Of a stretch of 64,000 bases of DNA, positions 34,155 to 43,855 are shown piece after piece. This DNA is from Sulfurimonas sp. Its GTDB lineage: Bacteria > Campylobacterota > Campylobacteria > Campylobacterales > Sulfurimonadaceae. Below the pieces are notes generated by a model. The model had not been told where the DNA came from and did no database searches. It worked only from the letters and a program-made list of their open reading frames with translations. Position numbers and translations under genes: made by a program. Position 1 is the first letter of the stretch. Each line of letters opens with the position of its first letter. The stretch covers positions 51,908 through 115,907 of the forward strand of contig NZ_JAQVKP010000008.1 of assembly GCF_028694605.1 (NCBI RefSeq), read 5' to 3'.

Positions 34155-34508
34155 ATGATAAAGCAAAAGATAAACGGTAAAAGTGCCGGAACTGCTTATG
34201 CCGCTATGACTACGGCTGACTTTTCTTTACTTTCTCCTCTATTGGCTGGTGTAAGCGAATTATTTATAAAAGTCGCTTCTGGTGGTACTGTTGCTAACAT
34301 CGCAACTCCAAATTTTAGACGTTTTTCCGTCGGTAAAAAAAACATTGATGGTGTAACTATCTCGAAGGCTTTCACTCTTCCACATTGTAAAACAACTGTG
34401 AAGGATGATGATATTAGAACTCAAACGATTGGTTTGTTTGACGTAGATTACAATTCTTCTGTTAAGTGTGAATATTGTAATTCAATTGGTAATTCTAGTA
34501 GGGGGTAA
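34155..34508 (+). CDS. Late element protein (117 residues), copy 2
   Basis: Identical to the product at 25088. Confidence 0.55.
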   Translation: MIKQKINGKSAGTAYAAMTTADFSLLSPLLAGVSELFIKVASGGTVANIATPNFRRFSVGKKNIDGVTISKAFTLPHCKTTVKDDDIRTQTIGLFDVDYNSSVKCEYCNSIGNSSRG

Positions 34509-34511
34509 TAA

Positions 34512-34856
34512 ATGTCAAAAAGTTTAGTAATTAACCGTTTTAGCGGAAAAAATCACTCTATCACTCTTCCATGCGACGATACAGTTGCCGCAACTTTTGC
34601 AAGTGCAGTATTAGATGGAGAGTTTGCAGTTTACAGTCTAGCGACTACTAGCGGTGCTTCCGACGTTGAGACTTCTTACAAAGATATGCAAATCATGGTA
34701 AAAAATTCAACTACCGCTGAAAAAACATATCTTAATATCAAAGTTAAGGCAAATAAGTCTGAGGAAGACGTTTTTGCAGTCTTAATCGGTATGACTATCA
34801 ACGGTGTTGTCGTAGATGAGGCTTTCGTCATTTCAAATAGATTAATTACTGCGTAA
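34512..34856 (+). CDS. Late element protein (114 residues), coat candidate, copy 2
   Basis: Identical to the all-beta product at 25445, with the same AGGGGG ribosome site. Confidence 0.55.
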   Translation: MSKSLVINRFSGKNHSITLPCDDTVAATFASAVLDGEFAVYSLATTSGASDVETSYKDMQIMVKNSTTAEKTYLNIKVKANKSEEDVFAVLIGMTINGVVVDEAFVISNRLITA

Positions 34857-34863
34857 TTCTTCT

Positions 34864-35073
34864 ATGACGATTGATTTATACATGGGGATTTTAGGCTTTT
34901 TGTTTACTTTCCTCACATACTTTGCGTATGTTACCTCTCGTTTTGCTAAATTAGAAAGTGAAGTCAAACATCTTAGAGATGATATTGAAGACTTTCACGA
35001 AATTAAGCAGATAGTTTATGAGATACATGCTCAAAATAAAGTTTTGTTAAATATAAAATCTTCTTCTGTCTAG
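34864..35073 (+). CDS. Membrane-anchored coiled-coil protein (69 residues), copy 2
   Basis: Identical to the product at 25797 (one membrane helix, then a coiled coil). Confidence 0.6.
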   Translation: MTIDLYMGILGFLFTFLTYFAYVTSRFAKLESEVKHLRDDIEDFHEIKQIVYEIHAQNKVLLNIKSSSV

Positions 35074-35090
35074 TTTCTACAAAAAAACAT

Positions 35091-35119
35091 CATATAGAGC
35101 ATTTTAAACGCTCTGTATG
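35091..35119 (+). terminator. Terminator at the right end of copy 2
   Basis: Same hairpin as at 26024-26052. It shields the downstream host gene from readthrough. Confidence 0.6.
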
Positions 35120-35147
35120 ATAAAATCTCAAAAAAAACCTCAAAACC

Positions 35148-35190
35148 TTGACAAACATTACGGAATTTGTTATTGTCACTTTGGTATAAT
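35148..35190 (+). promoter_or_regulatory. RE -35 box facing the host gene, and the host -10 box
   Basis: The RE hexamer TTGACA (35148-35153) points into the host. Seventeen bases on lies TATTGT (35171-35176, four of six matches), a possible hybrid promoter. The host's own TATAAT is at 35185-35190, 31 bp from the -35 box, too far to pair with it. The insertion has replaced what was upstream of that host -10 box by element DNA. Confidence 0.4.
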
Positions 35191-35220
35191 TGCTGCATTT
35201 TTATAAAAGGCACAAAGCAA

Positions 35221-36126
35221 ATGATGGCATCAGACATTCAAAACTTCTCCGATGGTCGCACTAAAGCAAGAGCCTATTTCTGCTATCTTTTTTCAAAAAA
35301 TATTCAAAACAGGATGCCTTCTCTTAGTCAAGAGATGGTAATGATTGGGCTTTTAAAAACAAAAGAGGCACTTGAAAAATGCGAAGGCGTCTATCTGCTT
35401 GACAGCAGCGGTGTACAAATTTCTCCAACGTTTACGGCAACAAAACGCATTGATGATGATGCTGGAAGGATACGTGCCGACCGTGCATACTACTATCGTG
35501 CCGTAAAAGAGGGAAGATGCACAATTACAGATCCGTATCCGTCGCTAATAACTGGCGATTTGACGGTTACGGTATCGCAGCCCGTTTATGATGAAGAAGG
35601 AATACTAAAGTATGTAGCATGTCTTGATATGCCGCTTGAAGAAGTTGTAAAAATTTCGCACTCTACGATGCTTGACCGCTTTTTCATCTCTCTTTTTAGA
35701 TATTCGTACGCATTTTTTGCATTTGCTCTTATCTCTGTTGCGGTGCTTCTGTTTGTCAAAGGTGCGCAGAGCTTTTTCTTCTATGAGATTTCACCGGATC
35801 ATTTTAAGATAAAAGATGTCTTTGAAGCGACTATCTTACTCACACTCTCTCTTGCTATTTTTGACTTGGCTAAAACGCTTATAGAAGAGGAGATTTTGGG
35901 AAGAAGCAAAGAGCATAGTATATCAGGACCGCACAAAACAATGGTACGGTTTTTAGGTTCTATCATCATAGCGCTCTCCATTGAGGCTTTGATGCTTGTC
36001 TTTAAGTTTGCTATAACAGACCCGGAGAAGATACTCTACTCCATGTATATCATATTAGGAGTTTCAATGCTCTTGGTGACGTTAGCCATTTATATAAAAT
36101 TTACAAAACTAAAGATTGAAGAATGA
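35221..36126 (+). CDS. PDC/Cache-sensor membrane protein
   Basis: A 301-residue protein. I choose the ATG at 35221 rather than the TTG-type frame start at 35167, which lies on the element border. Residues 1-145 resemble a PDC/Cache sensor (GVYLLDSSGVQISPTF, ADRAYYYRAVKEGRCTITDPYPS, VTVSQPVYDEEGILKYVACLDM), a ligand-binding fold of chemoreceptors. Three or four hydrophobic helices follow. No output domain is present, so signalling would go through a partner. Its stop overlaps the hisH start by four bases (ATGA), so it is coupled to hisH. Confidence 0.75.
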   Translation: MMASDIQNFSDGRTKARAYFCYLFSKNIQNRMPSLSQEMVMIGLLKTKEALEKCEGVYLLDSSGVQISPTFTATKRIDDDAGRIRADRAYYYRAVKEGRCTITDPYPSLITGDLTVTVSQPVYDEEGILKYVACLDMPLEEVVKISHSTMLDRFFISLFRYSYAFFAFALISVAVLLFVKGAQSFFFYEISPDHFKIKDVFEATILLTLSLAIFDLAKTLIEEEILGRSKEHSISGPHKTMVRFLGSIIIALSIEALMLVFKFAITDPEKILYSMYIILGVSMLLVTLAIYIKFTKLKIEE

Positions 36127-36734
36127 TAGGAATTGTTGATTATAACATGGGAAATTTGGCAAGCGTGCGTAATGCTTTTGCCAAAGTAGGCGCACAGACG
36201 GTTGTAGAGAGCAACCCTGAGAGATTTAAAGAGTATGACAAACTTATACTTCCCGGTGTCGGTGCTTTTCCGGATGCGATGGAGCATCTAAGAGAGAGAG
36301 GGATGATAGAGGCTATCAAAGAGTTTGCTGCTTCATCTAAGCCCATACTCGGCATTTGTCTTGGAATGCAACTGCTTTTTGAGAGTTCTGAGGAGTTTGG
36401 CGAGCATGAAGGCTTGGGTCTTATAAAAGGCAAGGTTGTTGCATTTGATACCTCTAAATTTGATAGAACACTAAAAGTTCCGCATATGGGGTGGAACAGA
36501 ATGTTTACCAAAGAACACCCGCTTTTTAATGGGCTTGACGAGGAGCATTACCTCTATTTTGTCCACTCCTACCATGCAGTATGTGCAAATGAAGAGGATG
36601 CAATAGGTAAAACTGTTTACGGATATGAGTTTACCTCTGCAGTTGCACATAAAAATATCATGGGCATCCAGCCACACCCGGAAAAAAGCCATCAAAACGG
36701 GCTGAAAATACTTGAAAATTTTACAAAACTATAG
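36123..36734 (+). CDS. hisH: Imidazole glycerol phosphate synthase, glutaminase subunit
   Basis: Provides ammonia from glutamine to HisF in histidine synthesis. The 203 residues are a class I amidotransferase with IGIVDYNMGNLASV at the start, the nucleophile Cys in ILGICLGMQLLFE (about residue 80) and the His-Glu pair in GIQPHPEKSH. HisF is not in this window. It is followed nine bases later by hisA. Confidence 0.96.
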   Translation: MIGIVDYNMGNLASVRNAFAKVGAQTVVESNPERFKEYDKLILPGVGAFPDAMEHLRERGMIEAIKEFAASSKPILGICLGMQLLFESSEEFGEHEGLGLIKGKVVAFDTSKFDRTLKVPHMGWNRMFTKEHPLFNGLDEEHYLYFVHSYHAVCANEEDAIGKTVYGYEFTSAVAHKNIMGIQPHPEKSHQNGLKILENFTKL

Positions 36735-36743
36735 GAAAAATAT

Positions 36744-37475
36744 ATGACGTTATATCCGGCGATTGATTTAAAAGACGGTAAGGCTGTTAGACTTACAAAA
36801 GGGCTTATGGATAGTGCAAAAGTCTATTCCGATGAGCCTTGGATGCTTGTAAAAAAGTTTGAAGAGATGGGAGCAGAATGGGTACACCTTGTTGATTTAA
36901 ACGGTGCTTTTGCCGGTGAGCCAAAAAACTTGGAACAGATTGTTAAAATCAGAGAAAACTGCAATGTAAAGCTTGAGCTTGGCGGTGGCATAAGAGACGA
37001 AGCAACAATCCAAAAAATGTTAGAAATCGGCATAAATCGTATCATTTTAGGCTCAATAGCAGTTAAAAATCCTGCATTTGTCAAGGAGATGGCGGCAAAA
37101 TATCCTATCGCAGTCGGTATTGATGCCATTGACGGATTTGTCGCCGTTGAGGGATGGGGCGAGGTTAGCAAAATGCGCGCAACTGACCTTGCGCGTGAAT
37201 TTGCCAATGCGGGAGTTGAAGCGATTATCTGTACCGATGTCTCGCGTGATGGAACTCTTGGCGGTGTAAATGTTGATTTTACACTAGATATTGCACAGGC
37301 AAGCGGCATTACTACGATTGCAAGTGGCGGTGTTAAAGATGAGAGTGATATAGAGGCACTTATAAAGACAAATGAAGTTGGCGGAGTTATTATCGGCAAG
37401 GCTTATTATGAGGGAACATTAGACCTTGCAAAAATGTTTAAAACTTTGCTTAATGTCAAAATAAATAAAATTTAG
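36744..37475 (+). CDS. hisA: ProFAR isomerase (HisA)
   Basis: Isomerises the ribosyl-formimino intermediate of histidine synthesis. A 243-residue TIM barrel with the base Asp in [14 protein letters not shown] (Asp8), [26 protein letters not shown], and the second catalytic Asp in [24 protein letters not shown] forms the phosphate site. The order hisH-hisA is common in bacteria. Confidence 0.96.
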   Translation: MTLYPAIDLKDGKAVRLTKGLMDSAKVYSDEPWMLVKKFEEMGAEWVHLVDLNGAFAGEPKNLEQIVKIRENCNVKLELGGGIRDEATIQKMLEIGINRIILGSIAVKNPAFVKEMAAKYPIAVGIDAIDGFVAVEGWGEVSKMRATDLAREFANAGVEAIICTDVSRDGTLGGVNVDFTLDIAQASGITTIASGGVKDESDIEALIKTNEVGGVIIGKAYYEGTLDLAKMFKTLLNVKINKI

Positions 37476-37525
37476 GTATTATTATTGCTTAAAAAATTGC
37501 AAATATTTATAGAAAAGGATTTCGT

Positions 37526-37900
37526 TTGAAATTACTTATTGTTGATGATAGCTCTACTATGCGCCGTATTATAAAAAATACCTTGCAGAGACTTGGGCAC
37601 AAAGATATATTTGAAGGCGGAGATGGTGTAGAGGGGTGGAATACACTCAATACAAATCCTGATATTGATATGTTAATTACCGACTGGAATATGCCGGAGA
37701 TGAATGGGTTGGAACTTGTAAAAAAAGTACGTGCAGATGAGCGTTTCAAAGATCTTCCTATCATCATGGTAACAACAGAAGGCGGGAAAGCGGAAGTTAT
37801 TACTGCGCTTAAAGCAGGTGTGAACAACTACATAGTCAAGCCATTTACGCCACAGGTTCTGAAAGAAAAACTCGGTGCTGTTATGGGTATAGAGGTGTAA
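37526..37900 (+). CDS. cheY: CheY response regulator
   Basis: A 124-residue single-domain receiver. The acidic pair is IVDDSSTMRR, the phospho-accepting Asp is in LITDWNMPEMNG, the Thr switch is in MVTTEG and the Lys is in YIVKPFTP. When phosphorylated it binds the flagellar switch. The start is TTG with AAAAGGA seven bases upstream. Its TAA shares one base with the prmA ATG. The cheY-prmA-ftsH order is known from Campylobacter and Helicobacter relatives. Confidence 0.92.
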   Translation: MKLLIVDDSSTMRRIIKNTLQRLGHKDIFEGGDGVEGWNTLNTNPDIDMLITDWNMPEMNGLELVKKVRADERFKDLPIIMVTTEGGKAEVITALKAGVNNYIVKPFTPQVLKEKLGAVMGIEV

Positions 37901-38733
37901 TGCAAGAGTATTATTTTGAACTAATCGTTAACGTCTCTTCCCACCACGACCTTTTTTCAGATTTTTTAGCAGATACTTTACCGGTTGGATTTGAGGAGAC
38001 GGATGGTGGTTTTATTATCCGAAGTGAAGATGAGCTTGACACCATTGTGTGGGGGCTGGAGCAGTTTAGAGAAGCTTTGCAAAAAGCAACCGGCGAGAAC
38101 ATAGAGCTTGAGTGCAAGCAGGAAAAACTCAAAAACAGTGACTGGGTAAAAGTGTACCAAGAGAGCATACAGCCTCTTGTTATCGATAAGTTTTATATTC
38201 ACCCCACATGGGATGCTCCAAATCCGGAATTAGTCAATATTGCCATAGATCCGGCACTTGCATTTGGTACAGGGCATCACCCGACCACCGCTTCAGCGCT
38301 CAGAGCAATTTCGAAGTACGTGAAAAAAGGCGACAGGGTTTTAGATGTCGGTTGCGGAAGCGGCATTTTAGGTGTTGCAGCACTTAAAGTCGGTGCACTT
38401 GTTGATGCATGTGATACAGACATCGCTTGTGTAGAAAATAGTCAGTTAAACTCAGATTTAAACGAAGTAAAATTTGAACATTTATGGGAAGGCTCTTGCG
38501 CTTTAGCGTCTGGTAAGTATGATGTAGTCGTTGCCAACATAGTAGCCGATGTTTTGATATTCATAGCAAATGATTTGAAAAGTGTTGTAAAAGAGGGTGG
38601 AATCCTTATTTTATCGGGCATTTTAGAAAAGTATGAAGCTAAAGTTTTGAAATTTTATCAAGGGTTTGAGATTCTTGAAAAAATTGCTCAAGATGAGTGG
38701 GTAACACTTATACTCAAACAAGGTAAAAAATAG
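37900..38733 (+). CDS. prmA: Ribosomal protein L11 methyltransferase
   Basis: Methylates L11 with S-adenosylmethionine. The 277 residues show the family-specific [14 protein letters not shown] segment, SAM motif [17 protein letters not shown], and [12 protein letters not shown]. The N-terminal substrate domain (about residues 1-90) is present. It begins inside the cheY stop and is followed three bases later by ftsH. Confidence 0.94.
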   Translation: MQEYYFELIVNVSSHHDLFSDFLADTLPVGFEETDGGFIIRSEDELDTIVWGLEQFREALQKATGENIELECKQEKLKNSDWVKVYQESIQPLVIDKFYIHPTWDAPNPELVNIAIDPALAFGTGHHPTTASALRAISKYVKKGDRVLDVGCGSGILGVAALKVGALVDACDTDIACVENSQLNSDLNEVKFEHLWEGSCALASGKYDVVVANIVADVLIFIANDLKSVVKEGGILILSGILEKYEAKVLKFYQGFEILEKIAQDEWVTLILKQGKK

Positions 38734-38735
38734 AA

Positions 38736-40703
38736 ATGCAAAACAGTAACAATAATAATGATAATAATTTTTTCAATAAAAATCCGCTTATAACTTTTGC
38801 GATTTTCTCAGTTGTTATCATCTTGCTATTTAAAGCACTTATCGGTGAAAACAGCGCCTCTGATGCAGTAGTGTCAACAAGCAAAAGAGCAAAGCAGATA
38901 AGCTACTCTGAATTAAAATCGCTCATAGAAGCAAAAGATGTAAGCAAGGTGGAGATTGGTCAGAGCTACATCAAGGCTCATTCACCGGACGGTGCAACGC
39001 TATATACAACGCGTATAGTTCATAGTGATACAACACTTACTCAAGAGCTTGACAAACAAGGGATAGAGTATAACGGTTTTAGCGAAACAAACTGGTTTAC
39101 AGAGATGTTTGGCTGGCTCTTTCCATTTTTAATCATAATCGCAATATGGATGTTTTTTGCCGGGCGTATGCAAAAGAGCATGGGTAGCGGTATTTTGGGT
39201 ATGGGTGGTTCAAGAAAAATGATAAACTCTGAAAAGCCAAAAACAAAGTTTGATGATGTTGCAGGCGTTGAAGAGGCAAAAGAGGAAGTTCAAGAGATTG
39301 TTGATTTCTTGAAGTATCCGGGACGCTATGTTGAGATTGGTGCAAAGATTCCAAAGGGTGTTTTGTTGGTTGGAAGTCCGGGAACCGGAAAAACTCTTTT
39401 GGCAAAAGCAGTTGCAGGGGAAGCGGATGTTCCTTTTTTCTCGGTAACCGGTTCTAGTTTTATAGAGATGTTTGTCGGTGTTGGTGCCGCACGTGTGCGT
39501 GATCTTTTTGAACAGGCAAAAAAAGATGCGCCAAGTATCATCTTTATTGATGAGATTGATGCGATAGGAAAGAGCCGTGCAGCCGGTGCAAACATGGGCG
39601 GTAATGATGAGAGAGAACAGACTCTCAATCAGCTTTTAGCGGAGATGGACGGATTTGGCACAGATACTCCGGTTATCATTTTGGCAGCAACAAACAGACC
39701 CGAGATACTTGACCAAGCACTTTTAAGACCGGGGCGTTTTGATAGACAAGTGCTTGTTGATAAACCGGACTTTGAGGGGCGTATAAAAATCCTTAAAGTG
39801 CACGTCAAGGGCGTGAAGATGGGTGATGATGTTGACCTTGAAGAGGTTGCACGCTTGACGGCAGGTCTAGCAGGAGCGGATTTGGCAAATGTCGTCAATG
39901 AAGCAGCACTTTTGGCAGGAAGAAAGAGCCAAAAAACAGTAACGCAAAAAGACCTTTACGAGTCGGTCGAGCGTGCTTTGGCAGGACTTGCAAAAAAATC
40001 GCGCCGCATCAATCCAAAAGAGAAAAAGATTGTTGCTTACCATGAGAGCGGACATGCGCTCTTGGCAGAGACGACGGTCGGTGCAAAAAAGGTTTCAAAA
40101 GTTTCTATCGTTCCTCGTGGACTTGCAGCACTTGGATACACACTCAATACGCCGGAAGAAAATAAGTTTATGATGCAGCAGCATGAGTTGTGGGCAGAGG
40201 TGGACGTGCTTCTTGGCGGGCGTGCGGCTGAAGAAGTCTTTATCAAAGAGATATCTACCGGTGCAGGAAATGACCTTGAGCGTGCAACGGATATCATCAA
40301 GTCTATGGTTCAAACGTATGGTATGAGTGATGTTGCAGGTCTTATGGTGCTAGAAAAGAGCAGACACTCTTTTCTTGGTGGATATGGACAATCACCGAGA
40401 GAGTATAGCGATAAAATGGCCCAAGAGATGGATACCTTTATCAAATCGTCACTTCAAGCGCACTACAAGATGGTCGTAGAGAGACTTCAAGAGTACAGAG
40501 GGGCGATTGAAGAGATAGTAAGACTTCTTTATAAAAAAGAGAATATTACAGGTGAAGAGGTGCGGGATATCATCATTAAATTTGAGAAAGATAACGGACT
40601 GACTTCAAAAGTTGTTACTATCGTTGATGATATTGAAGAGGAGCTTAAAACTGATGCCGCAATGGCTCAAGAAGTTGACAAAGGAGAGTTGGATGAAAAA
40701 TAA
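38736..40703 (+). CDS. ftsH: ATP-dependent zinc metalloprotease FtsH
   Basis: Membrane-bound AAA+ protease that degrades misassembled membrane and regulatory proteins. The 655 residues have two N-terminal membrane helices (about 15-32 and 125-145), Walker [14 protein letters not shown], Walker [10 protein letters not shown], the second region of homology ending in RPGRFDRQ, and the zinc site HESGH with a later Asp ligand. The 3' end overlaps the Psd-like gene by 11 bases. Confidence 0.97.
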   Translation: MQNSNNNNDNNFFNKNPLITFAIFSVVIILLFKALIGENSASDAVVSTSKRAKQISYSELKSLIEAKDVSKVEIGQSYIKAHSPDGATLYTTRIVHSDTTLTQELDKQGIEYNGFSETNWFTEMFGWLFPFLIIIAIWMFFAGRMQKSMGSGILGMGGSRKMINSEKPKTKFDDVAGVEEAKEEVQEIVDFLKYPGRYVEIGAKIPKGVLLVGSPGTGKTLLAKAVAGEADVPFFSVTGSSFIEMFVGVGAARVRDLFEQAKKDAPSIIFIDEIDAIGKSRAAGANMGGNDEREQTLNQLLAEMDGFGTDTPVIILAATNRPEILDQALLRPGRFDRQVLVDKPDFEGRIKILKVHVKGVKMGDDVDLEEVARLTAGLAGADLANVVNEAALLAGRKSQKTVTQKDLYESVERALAGLAKKSRRINPKEKKIVAYHESGHALLAETTVGAKKVSKVSIVPRGLAALGYTLNTPEENKFMMQQHELWAEVDVLLGGRAAEEVFIKEISTGAGNDLERATDIIKSMVQTYGMSDVAGLMVLEKSRHSFLGGYGQSPREYSDKMAQEMDTFIKSSLQAHYKMVVERLQEYRGAIEEIVRLLYKKENITGEEVRDIIIKFEKDNGLTSKVVTIVDDIEEELKTDAAMAQEVDKGELDEK

Positions 40704-41346
40704 TCTTCTTCCGATTGCAAAGGAAGGGTGGAATTACGTTATCGGTTCGGTTATAGCGTTTGTTGTTTTTGCGCTTTTAGATTTTGACTTTTTAGAATTC
40801 TTCTCTTTTTTAGCGATACTTTTTTTTCTTTTTGTATTTAGAAATCCGGAGAGAGAACATTTGCTCTATCAAGAAGAGAGCGTTGTCGCTCCTATAGACG
40901 GAACGGTTTCATCAATTGAAGAGATTGTTGATGACGGCTATATCGGATATAAAGTTGTAATTGAGAGCAGTTATTTTAATGTGGGGCTATTGAGAGCACC
41001 ATTTACTGCGACACTTGAGAATGTTGTAAACAAAAAAGGTGCAAGACTTTCAGGATTAAGCCCGCTCTCAGAGACTCTTAATGAACAGGCAGAACTTCTT
41101 TTTAGTGACAAAAAATCCCTTAACAAACTAAGGATTATACATAGGCTTAAGCAGAGTTTTGCTCCAATCAATGTCGATGCTACCGCTAATCAGACTATGA
41201 TGCAAGGAACAAGATATGGACTTATGGTCAATGGTACAACGACACTTTGTCTGCCAAAAAACTTTCGATTAAACGTCAGCATCGGAAGTGAGCTTGTTGC
41301 TTCTGAAACACTTATAGGCTACTTTACGAGTGAGCCGAAAAAATAG
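40693..41346 (+). CDS. Phosphatidylserine decarboxylase-like protein lacking the GST/GSR serine
   Basis: A 217-residue protein; the ATG at 40693 is preferred (AAGGAGAG upstream) over the frame from 40612 inside ftsH. Two N-terminal membrane helices are followed by a Psd-like beta domain ([46 protein letters not shown]). In the short Psd type, the pyruvoyl-forming site is FGSR or GST at this last place. Here it is NGTT, so the serine for self-cleavage is absent. It may be inactive, act by another way, or bind lipid only. The family annotation is common in Campylobacterota. Confidence 0.75.
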   Translation: MKNNLLPIAKEGWNYVIGSVIAFVVFALLDFDFLEFFSFLAILFFLFVFRNPEREHLLYQEESVVAPIDGTVSSIEEIVDDGYIGYKVVIESSYFNVGLLRAPFTATLENVVNKKGARLSGLSPLSETLNEQAELLFSDKKSLNKLRIIHRLKQSFAPINVDATANQTMMQGTRYGLMVNGTTTLCLPKNFRLNVSIGSELVASETLIGYFTSEPKK

Positions 41347-41353
41347 ATTTTAA

Positions 41354-41374
41354 ATCCTGAGCCAAGCTCAGGAT
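41354..41374. terminator. Perfect hairpin, terminator or REP-like element
   Basis: ATCCTGAG (41354-41361) and CTCAGGAT (41367-41374) are perfect complements with a CCAAG loop, between convergent genes. No T-run follows directly, so a dispersed palindromic repeat is an alternative. Confidence 0.5.
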
Positions 41375-41399
41375 GACTTCTTGCCATTGTTTAAAAGAT

Positions 41400-43757
41400 T
41401 CAATTACCGTTGCTTAGTCTTTGGTTCCTCTCAAACATTACCTTATCTGTATCGATAGTAAAATCAAAGTACTCCGAGAAGAAGTTGTTTTTATTGATTC
41501 TTGATAACTGAATAACTGCTCCCTCATTGTTTTTTGCTTCCATATAGAGCAGACCGAGTGCATATCGGCTCTCTAAAAAATTACTATCTTTCATTTTGGA
41601 GAGCTCCAAAAGAGCAATTGCGTTTTCATGATGGTTTGCTGCTATAGAAGCAACTGCGCCAAGAAAGAGGGTGTGTGAGTCTCTTATCTTATGGTTGTCG
41701 ATAAGATCATTGTAGAGTGTATAGGACTCCTCGAATGCTCCATCATAGAGAGAAGCCAAAGCTAATGCACTTGTCAGGTCGGCTATTTGTGATGTTGATG
41801 ATGCCAAGGCATCTTTGAGTTGTTCTCTTAGAAAGTAGAGTTTTCCGCTAATAAGATATTGTTGGATAAATAGATATCTTGCTATATGCGCCCCAAAGTA
41901 GAGGTCTTGATATGAAAACTCTTGTATTTTTAGATGGTTTATAACATCAAGCGCATATTTTTTGTCTTCAGAGGCATTAAAAAATGCATCAATATACATC
42001 ATGTGCGGCAATATCTCATTTGGAAGCAGAGCGATTAGTTTATTTGCCGATTTTTGTGCAACGCCGCTGTTTTTTTGCTTGAGTGCAATAATGATATCCA
42101 GTGCAAGATAAAGAGATCTTTGTTGATAATCCTTCTCAAGCCAATCTGATGCCGCAAAAAAATTATCCTCGGCGACAAATAGAAGTGTTTTTAAAAGATC
42201 TGTCTCTTCGCTTGGAGCCTCATTTGCAATCTCATCTTTTATGATGGAGAGAAGTTTTGCACTCTCTTTGTCTGTAAGTTGTGCACACATAACTGCATAT
42301 ATACCGGAGATATAGTTTTTTGCATCTAAATTGTAAGAGCGTAAAAAATGTTTATGCGCCTCTACAAAGTTGCCCATTTGTGCGTAGGTAAGTCCAAGGT
42401 TATAATGCAGTGCAGAGTGTTTAGGCTGAATTTCTACAAGTTTTTGAAGCATCTCATTGGCTTCTCTGAGTTTGTGTGAGAGTGCTTTTTTAATTGCCTG
42501 AACAATCCCTAAATTTACATTTGAAGAGGAAGCGCTCTTTTGGAGATACTCTTTTGCAGCGTCTAAATTATCTATAAAAATAGTTGCATTTCCTTTGCGT
42601 ATATAGCTTATAGTTTGATTTGCATTAAATATTTTATATGGAGAGAAGTAAAATATTTTCTGATAGTTTGTTGCTGCACTATTGCTTACAAAATTTCTAT
42701 AGTGTTTTTGTGCTTCATCTGTCTTAAAAAGTGAATCTTGCAATTTAACCTTAATTGGATAGGGCTTATAAACCTCTTGCGCAAACAAATCTGTTACATT
42801 TTCTATCTCTTTTGCAGCTTCTTGTATTTGCCCGGATTTGAGGTTGACATAACCGATAGCAAGTTGCGCTTTCATTGGTTCTATACCTTGTTTGATTGCA
42901 TTTTGCAGGTGTTTTTTTGCAAGAGGCAGATCCCCAACTCTTGCATAGAGAATTCCTAGACTGAAATCGTCGTTTTGTGAGTGGTTTTTTTCAAGACTTT
43001 CAATGGCTTTGATATTGTTTCCAAAAAGAGCGTTTATCTTTGCGCTAAGAGAGTTTTGGATATTTGCATACTCTTTTGTGGTTGGGTTGTTGAGTGAGCT
43101 TAGAGCCTCTAAATAGTTTTGATTGTAATAGTTTGTAAGTGTGTAATAGTAGGAGTAAAGCGGCGATTGTCTCTCTTGAGGCAGGTAGGCATGAGCCAAA
43201 TCTATGTAATACCGAAAGCTTTTTTCATCATTTAGATGAAGTGAACAAACCGCCGCATTAATGGCACTTACGCATCGCTTTTCATTGTTTTGTATAGCTT
43301 TAGCAAATGATGCCAGAGCTGTTGCATACTGAGCCTCTTTGATTTGTGCAACTCCCAAATTGTAGGCGGAGACAGCCTCGCTGTAGTGTGCTATCTTTTC
43401 ATAGAGCGAGAGTGCTTCGCTTTTAGAGCCTGTCGAGTAGAGATAGTCGGCTTTGGCTATGAGATTTTCTATCTTGCTTGGCTCTACAGGCTCCTCTGTT
43501 GGTTTGCTAAGCTTCTCTTCGATATTTTTAGTAGAGGTGCCTTCACTGTCTTGCGGTGGTTTTTTGAGTAAAAAATATGCACCTACGGCTATAGCGATAA
43601 GCAGTGCAGACACACCGGCTACGATGACTAAAATCTTTTTTTTATTTGCAGGAGAAGAGTTTTCTTGTGCTGCTTGAGTCTCTTTTGAGCTACCATCAGT
43701 GGTGGTAGCGGCGTCAGTATCCTCAATGATGATTATCTCTTCTTCTAGTCCTGCCAT
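41400..43757 (-). CDS. Membrane-anchored TPR-repeat protein
   Basis: About 785 residues. I start it at the ATG at 43757 (MAGLEEEIIIIEDTD), with AAGG upstream, instead of 43802. A cytosolic acidic N-terminus precedes one membrane helix (KILVIVAGVSALLIAIAVG), a Pro/Lys/Glu linker and a long periplasmic array of tetratricopeptide-like helix pairs (for example AVSAYNLGVAQIKEAQYATA and ALHYNLGLTYAQMGNFVEA). TPR arrays are scaffolds. A similar large TPR membrane protein lies next to serS in Campylobacter. A flagellar or envelope role is possible but not shown. Confidence 0.75.
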   Translation of the reverse strand: MAGLEEEIIIIEDTDAATTTDGSSKETQAAQENSSPANKKKILVIVAGVSALLIAIAVGAYFLLKKPPQDSEGTSTKNIEEKLSKPTEEPVEPSKIENLIAKADYLYSTGSKSEALSLYEKIAHYSEAVSAYNLGVAQIKEAQYATALASFAKAIQNNEKRCVSAINAAVCSLHLNDEKSFRYYIDLAHAYLPQERQSPLYSYYYTLTNYYNQNYLEALSSLNNPTTKEYANIQNSLSAKINALFGNNIKAIESLEKNHSQNDDFSLGILYARVGDLPLAKKHLQNAIKQGIEPMKAQLAIGYVNLKSGQIQEAAKEIENVTDLFAQEVYKPYPIKVKLQDSLFKTDEAQKHYRNFVSNSAATNYQKIFYFSPYKIFNANQTISYIRKGNATIFIDNLDAAKEYLQKSASSSNVNLGIVQAIKKALSHKLREANEMLQKLVEIQPKHSALHYNLGLTYAQMGNFVEAHKHFLRSYNLDAKNYISGIYAVMCAQLTDKESAKLLSIIKDEIANEAPSEETDLLKTLLFVAEDNFFAASDWLEKDYQQRSLYLALDIIIALKQKNSGVAQKSANKLIALLPNEILPHMMYIDAFFNASEDKKYALDVINHLKIQEFSYQDLYFGAHIARYLFIQQYLISGKLYFLREQLKDALASSTSQIADLTSALALASLYDGAFEESYTLYNDLIDNHKIRDSHTLFLGAVASIAANHHENAIALLELSKMKDSNFLESRYALGLLYMEAKNNEGAVIQLSRINKNNFFSEYFDFTIDTDKVMFERNQRLSNGN

Positions 43758-43855
43758 CTGTTGCCTTAGATTTATGTTTTTAATTAGTAGATTTTTTTGC
43801 AATCCCCTAAAGCTATAAAAAAGTAAACTTTTTGAGATATTTTAGCATTATACTC

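Larger units (their letters stand above)
26102..35166 (+). mobile_element. Virus-like element, copy 2 (957-bp internal deletion)
   Basis: A 9,065-bp unit directly following copy 1. From 26175 onwards it matches copy 1 at a constant offset of 9,067 with identical gene products. Its first 73 bases equal the copy-1 LE (offset 10,024). The segment equivalent to 16151-17107 is missing: the bridge-RNA loops and recombinase residues 1-279. The break is between ATATTTCA and ACTTAG. It cannot make its own integration machinery and would depend on copy 1. Its right end joins host DNA through a TT core at 35167-35168. Confidence 0.85.

Noticed and set aside
16078..35166. Calling the element a filamentous prophage (Inoviridae)
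   Set aside because: Rep type and recombinase would fit some inoviruses, but no Zot/pI ATPase is present and an endolysin is. The family is left open.
26100..35166. Second copy as an assembly error
   Set aside because: Copy 2 has its own 957-bp deletion and a distinct LE joint, which a simple duplicated contig would not create. Long reads are still needed to prove the array.
16076..35168. Integration through host Xer recombinases at a dif site (CTX-like)
   Set aside because: The shared core is only TT, no dif-like inverted arms are visible at the junctions, and the element carries its own IS110-type recombinase with matching guide RNA.
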